Source of the DNA: Belliella alkalica
GTDB lineage: Bacteria; Bacteroidota; Bacteroidia; Cytophagales; Cyclobacteriaceae
Direction: 5' to 3'
Length of the DNA: 64,000 bases
NCBI RefSeq assembly: GCF_022549785.1
Contig: NZ_JAKZGO010000019.1
Coordinates: 1 to 64,000, forward strand
The position numbers and the translations under genes are program-made. This document shows positions 24,904 to 35,213 of the stretch, one piece after another; the first letter of the stretch is position 1; every line of letters starts with the position of its first letter. The notes under the pieces were generated by a model. That model made no database searches, was not told the DNA's origin, and worked only from the letters and a program-made list of their open reading frames with translations.

Positions 24904-26595
24904 TTACCATGGCTTTCCAGTACCTTGCAACAGCCAAGGTTTTGACCATTGATTATTGGCCCCACGCCCTTTTTCATAAGGGGTAATTTCCAATCTTTGA
25001 ATAGCCTTTTCTACTTGTGCATTATTGAAATTCACCTCATTGTTGCCATAATTAAACCTTACCGGCAACACAGGTTCAGGCGATGCTGGCCCAGGGGTCA
25101 AGGCAGGATATCCTGTACGCTTAAAATCAAACCAAGCTTCGGAGGCATTTGTCCAAGATGCTATCCACTTTTGTTCGATAATCTGTTTTTGGGTACCATT
25201 GTAGGCAATTGATGGATGTTTAATAAAGTCATCAAAACTTGCTCCAACACCCCACGTATTCAATGAAGCTCTAATTCCTTCATTGTAATGACCAGAAGCC
25301 TCTCCAACTGCCCATCCCTTCAATGCTGCTTCAGCAAGTATAAAATTCACCTCTGCCGCGGAAATGATACGGGCTTTGAGAAGGCTGTGTTTAGAAAGCC
25401 TGTAAACATCGGCCAACTGTGATACGTGCTGATTTTCCAGAAGTTGACCAGGTGTAGGGTTTTCGTTGTGTGCTGATGGTTGCAGATGGCCTGGAGGAAG
25501 ACCTACAAAATTCCTGTTATCCAAATTTTGACCCAATAGTTCTGGATTATAATGTCGGGTAAAGACATTCCCTGCTGCAATCTCCTGCACATAAACAGCA
25601 TCATCCAAGGACAAGATCCCAGATTGAAGTACTCCATTTTTTCTGATATATGGATCCATGGCAACATTGAGTGTTCGATCTTCTACCCAAGGGCAATGTA
25701 CTGGTCTAAACCATACCGAAACCCTGGGATCCTGAGTTTCAAGCATAGGATCCAACAAGGTATTGCATGGTTTAAGTCGTCTAAAATTTGATCCTGCGTC
25801 AAAGGAAGTTGCCGAAGGCCAAGAATCAGCCGATGAAGCACCAATAAAATCCATCATAACATCATCTGCTGCTGAAGTGATAAGGTTTCCTTTTGAATAA
25901 ACTTCCTCAATTCCTGATTTGGCAAAATCCGGCAACTTTTCTGATAAACGCATGTAGTACCTTAACCTAAGTGAATTTGTAAACTTCAACCAGCGCCCTA
26001 CATTTCCAGCAAAATAAAGATCATATTCTGGTATTACCCCAGTAGTTGGGTTTTGACCAAAAAGCTCTGAAGCTGTTTTCAGATCTTCCAAAATCCCTCT
26101 ATAAATCATCTCTTGGCTGTCAAACTCAGGGAACTGGTACTGCAAATCATCATTATTTCCCTGAAGTGCCTTTGAATATGGGGCATCTCCCCACAAATCT
26201 GTAACCATTCCGAATATCAACGATTTCATGGTAAGTCCAACTGCTTTATGAAAATCGGATCCTGTTTCTTCAGCCCTTTGGATCATAAATTGGTTATTTC
26301 GAAGCAGTGCATACCAATGTCCCCAATCTTGAAGGCTCCACTCGTAATGGTTATGTCCACCATACCATCCATCTTTTTGTGTATGTTGCATAACTCCTGC
26401 GATATCTTGATATCCCAGGTTAAGCAAATTTTGGCCTACCCCAACCAAGATTGTAGGCATCAGCATATTTGGGTTTGCTGATGTTGGAGCCACCCCATTG
26501 GGGTTCTCGTTGATTTCATCCAAACTTTGGCAGGAGTAAAACAATAATGATATTGCCAAGGTTGATTTTCCGATAAGTTTCAATATTTTTTTCAT
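24904..26595 (-). CDS. SusD/RagB-type lipoprotein, SusD-like_2 subfamily
   Basis: 563 residues. Lipoprotein signal ending LFYSC (Cys 22). It belongs to the longer subfamily: DEINENPNGVAPTSANPNML near the start, YGGHNHYEWSLQDWGHWYAL, LWGDAPYSKAL, later EVNFILAEAALKGWAVG and ASEAWFDFKRTGYPAL. It forms the surface lid of the SusC encoded just upstream (21-base gap). The phosphatases and deacetylase nearby hint that its ligand is a substituted glycan, which is inference. Confidence 0.93.
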   Translation of the reverse strand: MKKILKLIGKSTLAISLLFYSCQSLDEINENPNGVAPTSANPNMLMPTILVGVGQNLLNLGYQDIAGVMQHTQKDGWYGGHNHYEWSLQDWGHWYALLRNNQFMIQRAEETGSDFHKAVGLTMKSLIFGMVTDLWGDAPYSKALQGNNDDLQYQFPEFDSQEMIYRGILEDLKTASELFGQNPTTGVIPEYDLYFAGNVGRWLKFTNSLRLRYYMRLSEKLPDFAKSGIEEVYSKGNLITSAADDVMMDFIGASSADSWPSATSFDAGSNFRRLKPCNTLLDPMLETQDPRVSVWFRPVHCPWVEDRTLNVAMDPYIRKNGVLQSGILSLDDAVYVQEIAAGNVFTRHYNPELLGQNLDNRNFVGLPPGHLQPSAHNENPTPGQLLENQHVSQLADVYRLSKHSLLKARIISAAEVNFILAEAALKGWAVGEASGHYNEGIRASLNTWGVGASFDDFIKHPSIAYNGTQKQIIEQKWIASWTNASEAWFDFKRTGYPALTPGPASPEPVLPVRFNYGNNEVNFNNAQVEKAIQRLEITPYEKGRGANNQWSKPWLLQGTGKPW

Positions 26596-26616
26596 TGTCT
26601 GACTGTTTTTTACCTT

Positions 26617-29600
26617 TTAAAAGTTGGCATTTATTTTAAAACCGAATGGCATAGTCCATGGCATAACATTTTGAAGTTCTATACCCTGCCTGAATAAATT
26701 AGCGGAATCACCTTGCTTGGAACCTGAGGCTTGAAAAGCCCTTTCCGGATCAATTCCGATCTTGGATTTTGTCCAAAGCATTAGATTTCGGGTAAATACC
26801 GATACATGGATATTTTGGAAGCCTGATACTTTCGGCAATTGATAGCCTACCGACAATTCCCTCAATTTCAGAAATGATGCATCAAAGGTAACCTGTTGGT
26901 TAAATCTCCATGGGTAAGCCGAGGCGATTGGATGAATTCTTGTTCCTGGACCACCAAGATGCTCGACATATTCCCCTTCTGCATTTCTGATTACCCCGGG
27001 AACAAAAACCCCATCATTGCCTTCTGGCCCCATATTCACAGGAAGCCCACCAGCATAACTGTCATATCCTCCTACCCTTGGAAAGTTGCCGTTGGATGGG
27101 ATGATAAACCTATCTGGATCGGATTTGAGTAAAGCAATCAATTCTTCCTGTGAGTATAACCCACCTGGTATCAACAAGTCCATCTGCCTTTTTGACTTCC
27201 AGTCAGATTCTCCATATCTATAGGTAAATGACATGAAATCCCCACCAAGCCTCAGGTCAAAATTGGCATCTAGTGTCCATCTCTTATATTTCAATGAGGT
27301 CTGGAGGCCAATGATGGCATCTGGATTGAAATTTCCGACTTTCCTCCTTGTTTCCCTTCCGTTGAGTAGGGTCCATGATCCGTTGTTGTCCAATATGGGC
27401 CACTTATAGTAAGGTGAGTTGGGATCTTCCACATAAGCATAGCCACGACTCCATAAATCTCCGATCTGACCTCCTACGAAAGTAGATGCCCCCCCTTCAT
27501 TGTCTTCCCACAGAACCAAAAAGTCCATGCCATCAGTCAGTTTTTCCAGTTTGGTTCTCATACGGGTGAAATTGGCTCCAATGTCCAACGTCAGGCCATT
27601 TTGGTTACGGATGGGTGTTGCGCCCAAATGAATTTCCCAACCTCTGCTAGATATCAACCCTGCATTTATTTGTCTTTGGTTAAATCCGGTAGATTGTGGT
27701 GTTGGGATATTCAATATCTGGTTTTCGTTTTTCTGGTAAAAGTAGGTCGCCTCCAGACGGATCAGGTTGTTGAACAAATTCAGGTCTACACCATATTCTT
27801 GTGAGGTATTGATCTCTGGCTTTAAGTTGGGATTGAGTAAAGTCCCCGGGTAGTTGGTGGTTATCAAATCCCCCCAATTGGATGTTCCCAGGACCGGCTC
27901 AAGTGCGTAGGGGTTTGTATCATTCCCTGCTTGTGCCACACCAGCCCTAAATTTCAACATAGATATATTTGAAGGCAGATCAAAAGTATAATTTGCCAAC
28001 CAGCTTAGGGATGCAGAGGGGTAAAAATAAGATCTGTTTTGGGCAGGCAGTGTACTGGACCAATCATTTCTAGCTGTCAAATCCAAATAAAGTTGGTCTT
28101 TAAAACCCATGGAAGCTATTCCAAAAACTGAATAGATTGATTTTTCAGAGGAGAAGTTGTTATATTGAAGTCCTGCATTTGGAATGTTGTTAACTCTATA
28201 CAATCCTGGCACTATGAGCCCTGCATTACGGGCACTTCCCATGTAGTTTTCGCTATACATCTGTCGCATTATATTTCCTCCACCGGAAATGGACAGGTTG
28301 AAATCATTGATTTGTTTGCTGTAAGTTGTCAGGAATTCGATATTGGTTTCGGTCCTGCCGATATCCTGTAAATGGAAAGCGCCTTTCCGCTCCCTTGTGT
28401 ACGACCAAGGGATCTTGGTCTCCCTATTTTCTGTATAGGTATCCATGGTCAAGCGCAAATGGGAGAATAGTTGTTCGTTAAATTTGTAATCAAGTTTTAC
28501 ATTCCCGAATATTCTATCCCTGACAAAAGAATTGTTAATCCCATAAGCAATGAAATAAGGGTTATCATCATTTGGAGAGACTGACAATTGCTGGATATGT
28601 TCCTGTCCAGGCACCCATATATCCCTTAACTCACGAATATCAACATGTGGCCAATTGTATACTGCCTGCAAAGGATTTGCTCCCCTGTTGCCTGTAGCAG
28701 CCCTGTTGTTGGAATTGGATCTTGTCAGGTTGATATCGGTATTGAAAGTCAACCTATCTGTGATTTTGAAGGAGTTGGACAAAGACAGGTTATTCCTGAA
28801 AAGATCCGTATTGGGGATCATTCCATTATGGATCATGTTGGTAAAACCAAACCTGTATGTTGCCTTTTGGCTGGAACCTGCTACCGATACCGAATTGGTA
28901 GAGGTTAAACCTGTCTCAAGGAAGTTTTTCATATTGTCGGGATACGAACGAAGCTCTGTGGGAATTCTATTCCCATCTGCCCCCAAAGGGCTGTTCCACT
29001 GCACCGCTGTGATCCCGGCATCCAGTCTTGGACCTACCCAAGCCGCTGACCTTTCGTCCAAAAGTGTGGGACGGACACCTGACCCATGCATGTAGTGAAA
29101 GTCCAAATACCTGTATGGTTTTTCAAAAACATTGCTGGTGGTAAAGTTTACCTTTATTGGTTCTCCTGCCTTTCCTTTTTTTGTAGTTACCAAGATCACC
29201 CCATTTCCCGCTCTAGAACCATAAAGAGCAGCTGCACTCGGACCTTTCAACACTGTTATTTCCTCTATATCCTCAGGGCTTAAGTCTGAAATAGGACTAC
29301 CATAATCGACTTCGTTTCTATCGCCCATGTTTCTTATGTTGTTCATTGAGTTGGAAACAGGCACTCCATCAATGACAAACAGTGGCTGGTTGTCACTTGT
29401 CAAAGAAGTGGCACCTCTAATTACAATGTTGGTGGATGATCCCACTCCACTCACTTGGTTGACAGTCACTCCGGCAACCCTTCCAGCCAAGGCATTCATA
29501 GGGTTTTCCTGTACAACAGTCCTGAGTGCATCTCCCTTGACCTCTCCCACAGCATACCCCAAGGATCTTTTTTCCCTTTCGATGCCAAGGGCTGTAACTA

Positions 29601-30000
29601 CAACTTCGCTCATCGCCTGCGTGGATTCACCCAGCTCGATCTCGATCCTACTTTGGTTTGCCAATGGAAACTCCTGTGTCTCAAAACCTATGTAAGAAAA
29701 TATTAAAATAGGGTTTGGGTTTCTCAACGAAAGTGAAAATTCACCATTGATGTCGGTCACAGTTCCATTTCCGGTGTTTTTTTCCATCACAGTTACGCCG
29801 GGCAAAGGCAACCCGTCCTGTGCAGAGATCACTTTCCCTGTCACTTGTTGCTCAGACTGGTATTTTTCCAACTTCCCAATGGAATAGGCTTTAGACTGGC
29901 CAAAGAAAGCCAGCCCAAGCACCAAAAAACAAGTCATCACGGAGGACATACAAGAGAAGTACCTCAATGAAGATTTCAATAAGTAAACAACGTGTTTCAT
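26617..30000 (-). CDS. SusC/RagA TonB-linked outer-membrane transporter, no STN domain
   Basis: 1127 residues. Signal/leader about 1-45, carboxypeptidase-D-like domain about 52-125 (TGKVISAQDGLPLPGVTVME), TonB-box-like region near SEVVVTALGIEREKRSLGYA, plug with LKGPSAAALYGSRAGNGVIL, then the barrel. There is no STN domain, so it is not wired to a classical FecR loop. A 63-residue FecR-N-like gene sits 39 bases upstream. It forms a pair with the SusD gene downstream. Confidence 0.95.
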   Translation of the reverse strand: MKHVVYLLKSSLRYFSCMSSVMTCFLVLGLAFFGQSKAYSIGKLEKYQSEQQVTGKVISAQDGLPLPGVTVMEKNTGNGTVTDINGEFSLSLRNPNPILIFSYIGFETQEFPLANQSRIEIELGESTQAMSEVVVTALGIEREKRSLGYAVGEVKGDALRTVVQENPMNALAGRVAGVTVNQVSGVGSSTNIVIRGATSLTSDNQPLFVIDGVPVSNSMNNIRNMGDRNEVDYGSPISDLSPEDIEEITVLKGPSAAALYGSRAGNGVILVTTKKGKAGEPIKVNFTTSNVFEKPYRYLDFHYMHGSGVRPTLLDERSAAWVGPRLDAGITAVQWNSPLGADGNRIPTELRSYPDNMKNFLETGLTSTNSVSVAGSSQKATYRFGFTNMIHNGMIPNTDLFRNNLSLSNSFKITDRLTFNTDINLTRSNSNNRAATGNRGANPLQAVYNWPHVDIRELRDIWVPGQEHIQQLSVSPNDDNPYFIAYGINNSFVRDRIFGNVKLDYKFNEQLFSHLRLTMDTYTENRETKIPWSYTRERKGAFHLQDIGRTETNIEFLTTYSKQINDFNLSISGGGNIMRQMYSENYMGSARNAGLIVPGLYRVNNIPNAGLQYNNFSSEKSIYSVFGIASMGFKDQLYLDLTARNDWSSTLPAQNRSYFYPSASLSWLANYTFDLPSNISMLKFRAGVAQAGNDTNPYALEPVLGTSNWGDLITTNYPGTLLNPNLKPEINTSQEYGVDLNLFNNLIRLEATYFYQKNENQILNIPTPQSTGFNQRQINAGLISSRGWEIHLGATPIRNQNGLTLDIGANFTRMRTKLEKLTDGMDFLVLWEDNEGGASTFVGGQIGDLWSRGYAYVEDPNSPYYKWPILDNNGSWTLLNGRETRRKVGNFNPDAIIGLQTSLKYKRWTLDANFDLRLGGDFMSFTYRYGESDWKSKRQMDLLIPGGLYSQEELIALLKSDPDRFIIPSNGNFPRVGGYDSYAGGLPVNMGPEGNDGVFVPGVIRNAEGEYVEHLGGPGTRIHPIASAYPWRFNQQVTFDASFLKLRELSVGYQLPKVSGFQNIHVSVFTRNLMLWTKSKIGIDPERAFQASGSKQGDSANLFRQGIELQNVMPWTMPFGFKINANF

Positions 30001-30038
30001 AAGCTTATTTGGTTTGAGTTGTGAGTAATTAGGTTTTC

Positions 30039-30230
30039 TTAAACTTGATTATTTATTCTGTTTGTGATTTCGACTTTGCATAGACTGTCAAAATATTCCT
30101 CAAGGATATTTTGATATTCCGCCATGCAGTTGGGATCCTCAAAAGCATCCAAAACTGCTTCAAATTCTTCCCTTGTCAATTCTCCATTGACTAGCTTGCA
30201 AATCATCACTGTCGGGCTATGTTTTTCCAT
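30039..30230 (-). CDS. Mini FecR-N-like protein (63 aa)
   Basis: MICKLVNGELTREEFEAVLD, AFEDPNCMAEYQNILEEYF resembles the N-terminal cytoplasmic domain of FecR anti-sigma factors (K-LxGELTxEE-x-LxxxLxDP pattern). It has no membrane helix and no periplasmic domain. It is the first gene of the SusC/SusD transcript. It could be a soluble anti-sigma or a coupling protein; the similarity is by eye and moderate. Confidence 0.5.
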   Translation of the reverse strand: MEKHSPTVMICKLVNGELTREEFEAVLDAFEDPNCMAEYQNILEEYFDSLCKVEITNRINNQV

Positions 30231-30356
30231 TTTCAGGTCTTTCAGTTGTATTACCTACAACCTTTCTGAAAAGGCTACTCATTTATTTTTTATTTTTTTC
30301 AATAGCCTGTTTTCTGGTTTTTTGGGTATTCATTCCGTAGTCCACCTCCTATTGTT

Positions 30357-32138
30357 ATGAAAAACAAATTCTCCCTTACCCTGCTGCTTTCCCATTTCCT
30401 GCTATCATCCTGCTTTGTTGGATGCCAATCCCCCACCGTAGAATTGATTTCTGTTGATACTGCCATGGATAGTATTGTTTCAAGGCTCTATTTGGAAAAG
30501 GACATACAGACCCTTTCCGAGTTAAATCAAGAGGAGATATTGGATTTTTTAAGGGATGATGAAAAAAATGCCTTGGCACTGAATTATTGGGTGTTTGAGG
30601 TAAACCAACCAGTTCGGGTATCACTTATGAGGGACCAGTCACAGAAAGAACCCCCTTTTTGGCTTTCCGAATCGGAATTTACGCTTACCGAAATGGTAGT
30701 GAAAAATGAACATTCAACCTACGAGGTTTGGCAAAAGCATTTTGATAAAGGAATGGTAAGACTTGGCATCAATGGATTTGACAAGCACCGTCCTGTCTAT
30801 TTTATCAGTCTAGTCCCTATTGAAAAAAACAATCCTTTAAAAATAGAGCCTATATTTCCTGAAAGCCAACAATTCCAAATATTGGAGGAAGGTGCTTTTA
30901 CCTACCATGACTGGGATGGGCTAAAAATCTCAAAAGTTCCCACATCGATAAAGGGAGAAATCCTGTTTACCACCATTCGGGGAAGGGCTAGGGAAGCCCA
31001 TTTGCTGGATGCTTTCAGGCATACTGATTTCCCTTCAGGCAATCATGCAGATCAGATTATGCTGTCATGGCAAGATTCAACCCAAAACAGTATCAGCATA
31101 CAATGCAGAACCAACCCCAAGGCGGGCAATGTAAGCTTGGAATATTGGCAGAAAGGTAAAGCCCCAAAGCATATTACCCAGGCAGAGCAATTTCTGATGG
31201 AAGACAGGTTGTTGGTCAATGACCGGTTTATCAACAGAAATACATTCAGGTTAAATTCTCTACTGCCAAACACCGAATATGAATATAGGATTATGACTGA
31301 GAACGGAGGTTCTTCTGATATTTTTTCATTCAAAACTGCCCCTTGTATTACAGAAGATTTTTCTTTTTTATGGTTTGGGGATATGCACAATGACATGAAA
31401 ACAGGGGAAATGTATCAAAAAGCCATGGATAATTTTCCAGAGAGTGCTTTCGTCTTGAATTCAGGGGATCTTGTTGGAACGGGTTTATACAGAAATGACT
31501 GGGATCAGCTTTTCGGTTCATTGGGTAATGCGCCTGCAAAAAAGCCATTTATGGCGGTGCCCGGTAACCACGACAGCCAAGATGGTCTGGGGGCGTGGAT
31601 GTTTAGGGAAATGTTCGACTACCCCAAAAATGGACCAAACAAGACCTTTGAGGAATTTACCTACCATTTTTTCTATTCAAATACCCTCTTCCTCATGATG
31701 GATGGAACTTTGCCGATAAAAGAACAAAAATCCTGGCTGGAACAAACCTTGAAGAACCATCCTGCAACATGGAAAATACTGACGGTCCATTTCCCTCTCT
31801 TCAATTCAAAGGAGCCTTATGAGGATATCCAAAGGGAGTGGTTGCCAACACTTGAAAAATATGGAATAGATTTGGTCTTTAGTGAGCATTTCCACTACTA
31901 TATGAGATCCAAACCATTGCATGAATTTTATGATAGCAAGCATCAAACAGTGTTTGTTCATAGCGCTTCCACCAAGGGAAAGGGGTATGAGGGTGAAGAA
32001 AACAGGGGTAATTTTGCTGCAATAGAATTGCCAAATGACTATATGTACCAAAAAATCGATATTTCTTCAAACTCCCTAAAATTCCAGGCATTTGATTTCA
32101 ATGGCAAGCTCTTGGATTCATTTCAGATAAAAAAGTAA
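30357..32138 (+). CDS. Exported metallophosphoesterase, purple-acid-phosphatase-like
   Basis: 593 residues. Lipoprotein-type signal with Cys at 19 and 23. A long N-terminal region of unknown fold precedes an Fn3-like domain near 230-325 (SISIQCRTNPKAGNVSLEYW, LPNTEYEYRI), then the calcineurin-like domain: WFGDMHND near 343, LNSGDLVG near 368, PGNHDS near 404, TVHFPLF near 476 and SEHFHYY near 505. The usual GHxH box is altered to EHFH, though both His remain. The fold hydrolyses phosphomonoesters. It is divergent from the SusC operon. Confidence 0.87.
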   Translation: MKNKFSLTLLLSHFLLSSCFVGCQSPTVELISVDTAMDSIVSRLYLEKDIQTLSELNQEEILDFLRDDEKNALALNYWVFEVNQPVRVSLMRDQSQKEPPFWLSESEFTLTEMVVKNEHSTYEVWQKHFDKGMVRLGINGFDKHRPVYFISLVPIEKNNPLKIEPIFPESQQFQILEEGAFTYHDWDGLKISKVPTSIKGEILFTTIRGRAREAHLLDAFRHTDFPSGNHADQIMLSWQDSTQNSISIQCRTNPKAGNVSLEYWQKGKAPKHITQAEQFLMEDRLLVNDRFINRNTFRLNSLLPNTEYEYRIMTENGGSSDIFSFKTAPCITEDFSFLWFGDMHNDMKTGEMYQKAMDNFPESAFVLNSGDLVGTGLYRNDWDQLFGSLGNAPAKKPFMAVPGNHDSQDGLGAWMFREMFDYPKNGPNKTFEEFTYHFFYSNTLFLMMDGTLPIKEQKSWLEQTLKNHPATWKILTVHFPLFNSKEPYEDIQREWLPTLEKYGIDLVFSEHFHYYMRSKPLHEFYDSKHQTVFVHSASTKGKGYEGEENRGNFAAIELPNDYMYQKIDISSNSLKFQAFDFNGKLLDSFQIKK

Positions 32139-32398
32139 TCCTGACCATGCAACTTAAAGAGACATTGACAAAAAAAGGAACAAGGGAGTTCAGGGAATTC
32201 GCTTATATCCAAAAAACTTCGAGGGTTTGAACTTTATCACCATTGGACTGTACCCCCACAGACCAATCCACCAAATTGGATACCCCTCGAAGGTTTCTCA
32301 CTTTGTAATTGTTAAAAGCAATTTCCCTGCGAAGGTGTTTGTCTATCTGTAAAAAATAAAATTCCTGCTTACTTGACAAAAGGCAAAACAGCAGCATA

Positions 32399-33592
32399 CT
32401 AAAAATCAGATGCTTCAGAAAATACTTCAAGCCGGTTTTTCTGCATCTCTTGCCTTCTATATTCCACAGGTGTACAGCCCATTACCTGTTTAAATTGCCG
32501 GGAGATATTTTTGCTGTCCGGCAATCCCATATCCAAAGCAATTTCAAATATAGTCAAGTCTGTCTCTGCCAGTTTTTCTGCTACCTTTTCTATTCTCAAA
32601 TCGGAGATATATTTATAAATAGGTTTTCCTGTAATTTCCAAGAATAGCTTTTCCAATGACCTTCTAGACATCGGCACTTCTTTGACAACCTCATCTACCT
32701 GGAGGGATTTATCGATGTTTTTGTGGATAAAATCCAATGTTTTGGCAACGTAACCATTGGCAGAGGCATAAATATCTGTTGAAGATCTGGTCACCACTTT
32801 AAGTGGAGGAACGATAATATCCCTATTGAACTGGCTTTTATTTTTGATCATCTCTGCCAAAATCTGGGCCGTTTGGTATCCTCCATACTCAATATCCAAA
32901 GAGATACTTGATAAAGGGGGGTCTGACAATTCACAAAGCATCACATCATTATCTACTCCCAACACGGCAATATCCTGGGGGATCCTAATCCCAATCTGTT
33001 TGCAGGCCTCTGTGATATGCCCACCCTGATTGTCGTCACAAGCCATCAAGGCAATTGGTTTGGGCAAATTTAGAAGCCAATTGCTCAATGAATTGCTTTT
33101 ATAAAACCATACATCTGTAGACCTTGCTTTTACATGTTCAAAGTAATGGACTTGATAGCCGGCTTCGTTTATGGCTTTTTCATAGCCTTCAGCCCTTTCC
33201 CTTGACCAGACGATATTGTTGAATCCGTAAAACGCAAAATGATAGTATCCCTTTTTCAAAAAGTAATCTGCACCAAGTTTCCCGGTCTCCCGGTAACTCC
33301 CTGTAATGTTGGGTATTTTCCTAAACCGCTCCTTGAAATCCTGTACGATAACAGGAATCCCTGAATCCAAAAACTCCGATTCCATTTCATTGTACAGCTG
33401 GCCAATGATGCCATGGGCTCCCCAGTCATTTGCCCAATCAATGATCCCTTTCGTCCCCATCGTTTCCCTATAAAACAAAGGCATCCTACAATAAGACCAA
33501 GGCCCAAACTCGGAAGAATATCTTGAAATCCCCTTCAGGAGACTTTTACTGTATTCTTCTGCAAAATCCAAAAGCAAAATTACTTTATACAT
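32399..33592 (-). CDS. XylR-like AraC-family regulator with periplasmic-binding sensor domain
   Basis: 397 residues. The N-terminal LacI/PBP1-like ligand domain (about 1-275) has KPIALMACDDNQGGHITEAC and VDNDVMLCELSDPPLSSISL. The C-terminal AraC HTH (about 285-385) has VPMSRRSLEKLFLEITGKPI and the second helix block FKQVMGCTPVEYRRQ. This is the XylR architecture, which senses a sugar directly. It probably controls the SusCD, deacetylase and phosphatase genes around it. Confidence 0.92.
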   Translation of the reverse strand: MYKVILLLDFAEEYSKSLLKGISRYSSEFGPWSYCRMPLFYRETMGTKGIIDWANDWGAHGIIGQLYNEMESEFLDSGIPVIVQDFKERFRKIPNITGSYRETGKLGADYFLKKGYYHFAFYGFNNIVWSRERAEGYEKAINEAGYQVHYFEHVKARSTDVWFYKSNSLSNWLLNLPKPIALMACDDNQGGHITEACKQIGIRIPQDIAVLGVDNDVMLCELSDPPLSSISLDIEYGGYQTAQILAEMIKNKSQFNRDIIVPPLKVVTRSSTDIYASANGYVAKTLDFIHKNIDKSLQVDEVVKEVPMSRRSLEKLFLEITGKPIYKYISDLRIEKVAEKLAETDLTIFEIALDMGLPDSKNISRQFKQVMGCTPVEYRRQEMQKNRLEVFSEASDF

Positions 33593-34133
33593 TGTTTTAG
33601 AGGACTGCTAATTCAGGGGTGTTAAAGGCTAGCCAAAGAAACTTCTATGGCTATCAAAGTGAAAAGGACGGAATCCCCTACCCTTTAAGTTTAGCCAATC
33701 TGGTTGATGAAAATAACTCTCTTGTTTGTCTGTTTTCAATGGTAAAGCTATTAAATAAAGCAATTCAATTATAGTTGCATACCCATCAGTCAGCCATCTA
33801 ACACGCTAATTAACAAAAAGATAATATTTGGATTTTTTTAAGAGCTGGAATCAGGAACAAATTAATGTTTCTCCATAAAATGGGCAATCTTTCTGATTTG
33901 AAAAAAATGTTTCCCACCAATGGCCCTTTATGGTAATCGTGAAGTATATATATTAATGAACCATTATGCTAAACATATTTAGAATCATGCCAACCGTATC
34001 GATGTTTCCTAAAAGGTTAGAATCCATCCACTACAGTAATATTGGTTAAAATCCGATAGGTTATGTTCAGGATAATTCAAAAAAAAGTTTGCTGTTACCG
34101 TAGCAACAAAAAGCACAAATAAATCCATTAGTT
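33593..34133. other. Divergent regulatory region of the glycan locus
   Basis: About 540 bases between the regulator start (minus) and the deacetylase start (plus). No reading frame is convincing. Near the deacetylase there is an imperfect palindrome TTGCT-N8-AGCAA at 34089-34106, a candidate binding site. Poly-A tracts are frequent. Confidence 0.5.
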
Positions 34134-35207
34134 ATGAACTACAAACAAAGATTAACCTCCCTGAGTATTTGCTTTTTCCTGTTATTTGGAGGAGTGACCA
34201 CACATTTATCTGCACAAGTGACATATTCCGAAAAACTAGGCTGGGAAAAGGGTCAAAAAGTAGTTATTTTCCATGTTGATGATTCCGGCATGTCTTATGA
34301 ATCCAACCTGGGGACGATTAAATCCATGGAAGAGGGAGTGGCTACCTCCTGCAGTGTCATGATGCCTTGTGCCTGGTCTGGCAGTTTTGTGAATTACGCT
34401 TTAGAAAACCCCCATATGGATGTAGGCGTTCATCTTACACTAACTTCCGAATGGAAAGACTACCGTTGGGAACCATTGTCCGGCAAGGCCTTGACACCCT
34501 CACTGCACGATCAGGAAGGGGCCATGTGGAAATCGGTTGAGCTTGTAGTCAACAATGCCAGCCCAGAGGAAGTTTACATTGAAATGAAGTCCCAAATAGA
34601 CAGGGCCATCAATTTGGGGCTAAAACCTACCCATTTGGATTCACATATGGGTACACTTTTCGCCCATGAACCTTTTCTGGAAAAGTACATTCAGGTAGGT
34701 GCTGAATATGGTATTCCAGTGATGTTTCCCGGAGGGAACAACAAGCTTCTGGAAGAAAGCCTAAATTATCCCATCGTTCAAAAATTGAAAGCAGAAGGAA
34801 AGTACAGGGATGGAATGCAGCTTCCCAAACAAAGTTTATTGAAGAACACCACTCCTGTAGGACAAAAGATATGGTCTTTGGGATTGCCAGTTTTGGACGA
34901 TCTTCATACCATTAGCGGAAAGTGGAAACCAGAAAAGGAAAATTATACCCTCGAAGAATTGGGCAAGCACAAGGTTTTAGAGATAAAAAGGGTGATTGAA
35001 ACCATGGAACCAGGTTTGTTGATGGTCATTGTCCATTGCAATGAGTATTCAGAATTTTTTGACAGGATTTCCGGTTCCGGTGATTCCAGGTACGCAGACA
35101 TGCTTTCCATGATTGATCCTGATTTGAAAAAGCACCTTGAGGAAAACAATGTCATCCTTACCACATGGAGGGAAGTTATGGAGAGACGAAAGAAATCCAA
35201 AAAATAA
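34134..35207 (+). CDS. Exported ChbG/YdjC-family carbohydrate deacetylase
   Basis: 357 residues with a signal peptide ending LSAQ. YdjC motifs: VVIFHVDDSGMSYESN near 41 (metal Asp pair), MDVGVHLTLTSEWKDY near 98, PTHLDSHMGTLFAHE near 163 (metal His residues). YdjC/ChbG enzymes remove acetyl groups from N-acetylated oligosaccharides such as chitobiose. The signal peptide makes this one periplasmic. It is followed after 6 bases by a 746-residue lipoprotein gene, clearly in the same operon. Confidence 0.88.
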   Translation: MNYKQRLTSLSICFFLLFGGVTTHLSAQVTYSEKLGWEKGQKVVIFHVDDSGMSYESNLGTIKSMEEGVATSCSVMMPCAWSGSFVNYALENPHMDVGVHLTLTSEWKDYRWEPLSGKALTPSLHDQEGAMWKSVELVVNNASPEEVYIEMKSQIDRAINLGLKPTHLDSHMGTLFAHEPFLEKYIQVGAEYGIPVMFPGGNNKLLEESLNYPIVQKLKAEGKYRDGMQLPKQSLLKNTTPVGQKIWSLGLPVLDDLHTISGKWKPEKENYTLEELGKHKVLEIKRVIETMEPGLLMVIVHCNEYSEFFDRISGSGDSRYADMLSMIDPDLKKHLEENNVILTTWREVMERRKKSKK

Positions 35208-35213
35208 TCCTTG

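Noticed and set aside
28655-29095. 146-codon plus-strand frame inside the second susC
   Set aside because: Antisense shadow of the SusC gene, whose motifs and length are unambiguous.
32203-32430. 75-codon minus-strand frame with a signal-like start (MKYFLKHLIFSMLLFCLL)
   Set aside because: It overlaps the 3' end of the AraC-type regulator by 32 bases and ends in residues with no recognizable domain. It might be a small exported protein, but support is too thin.
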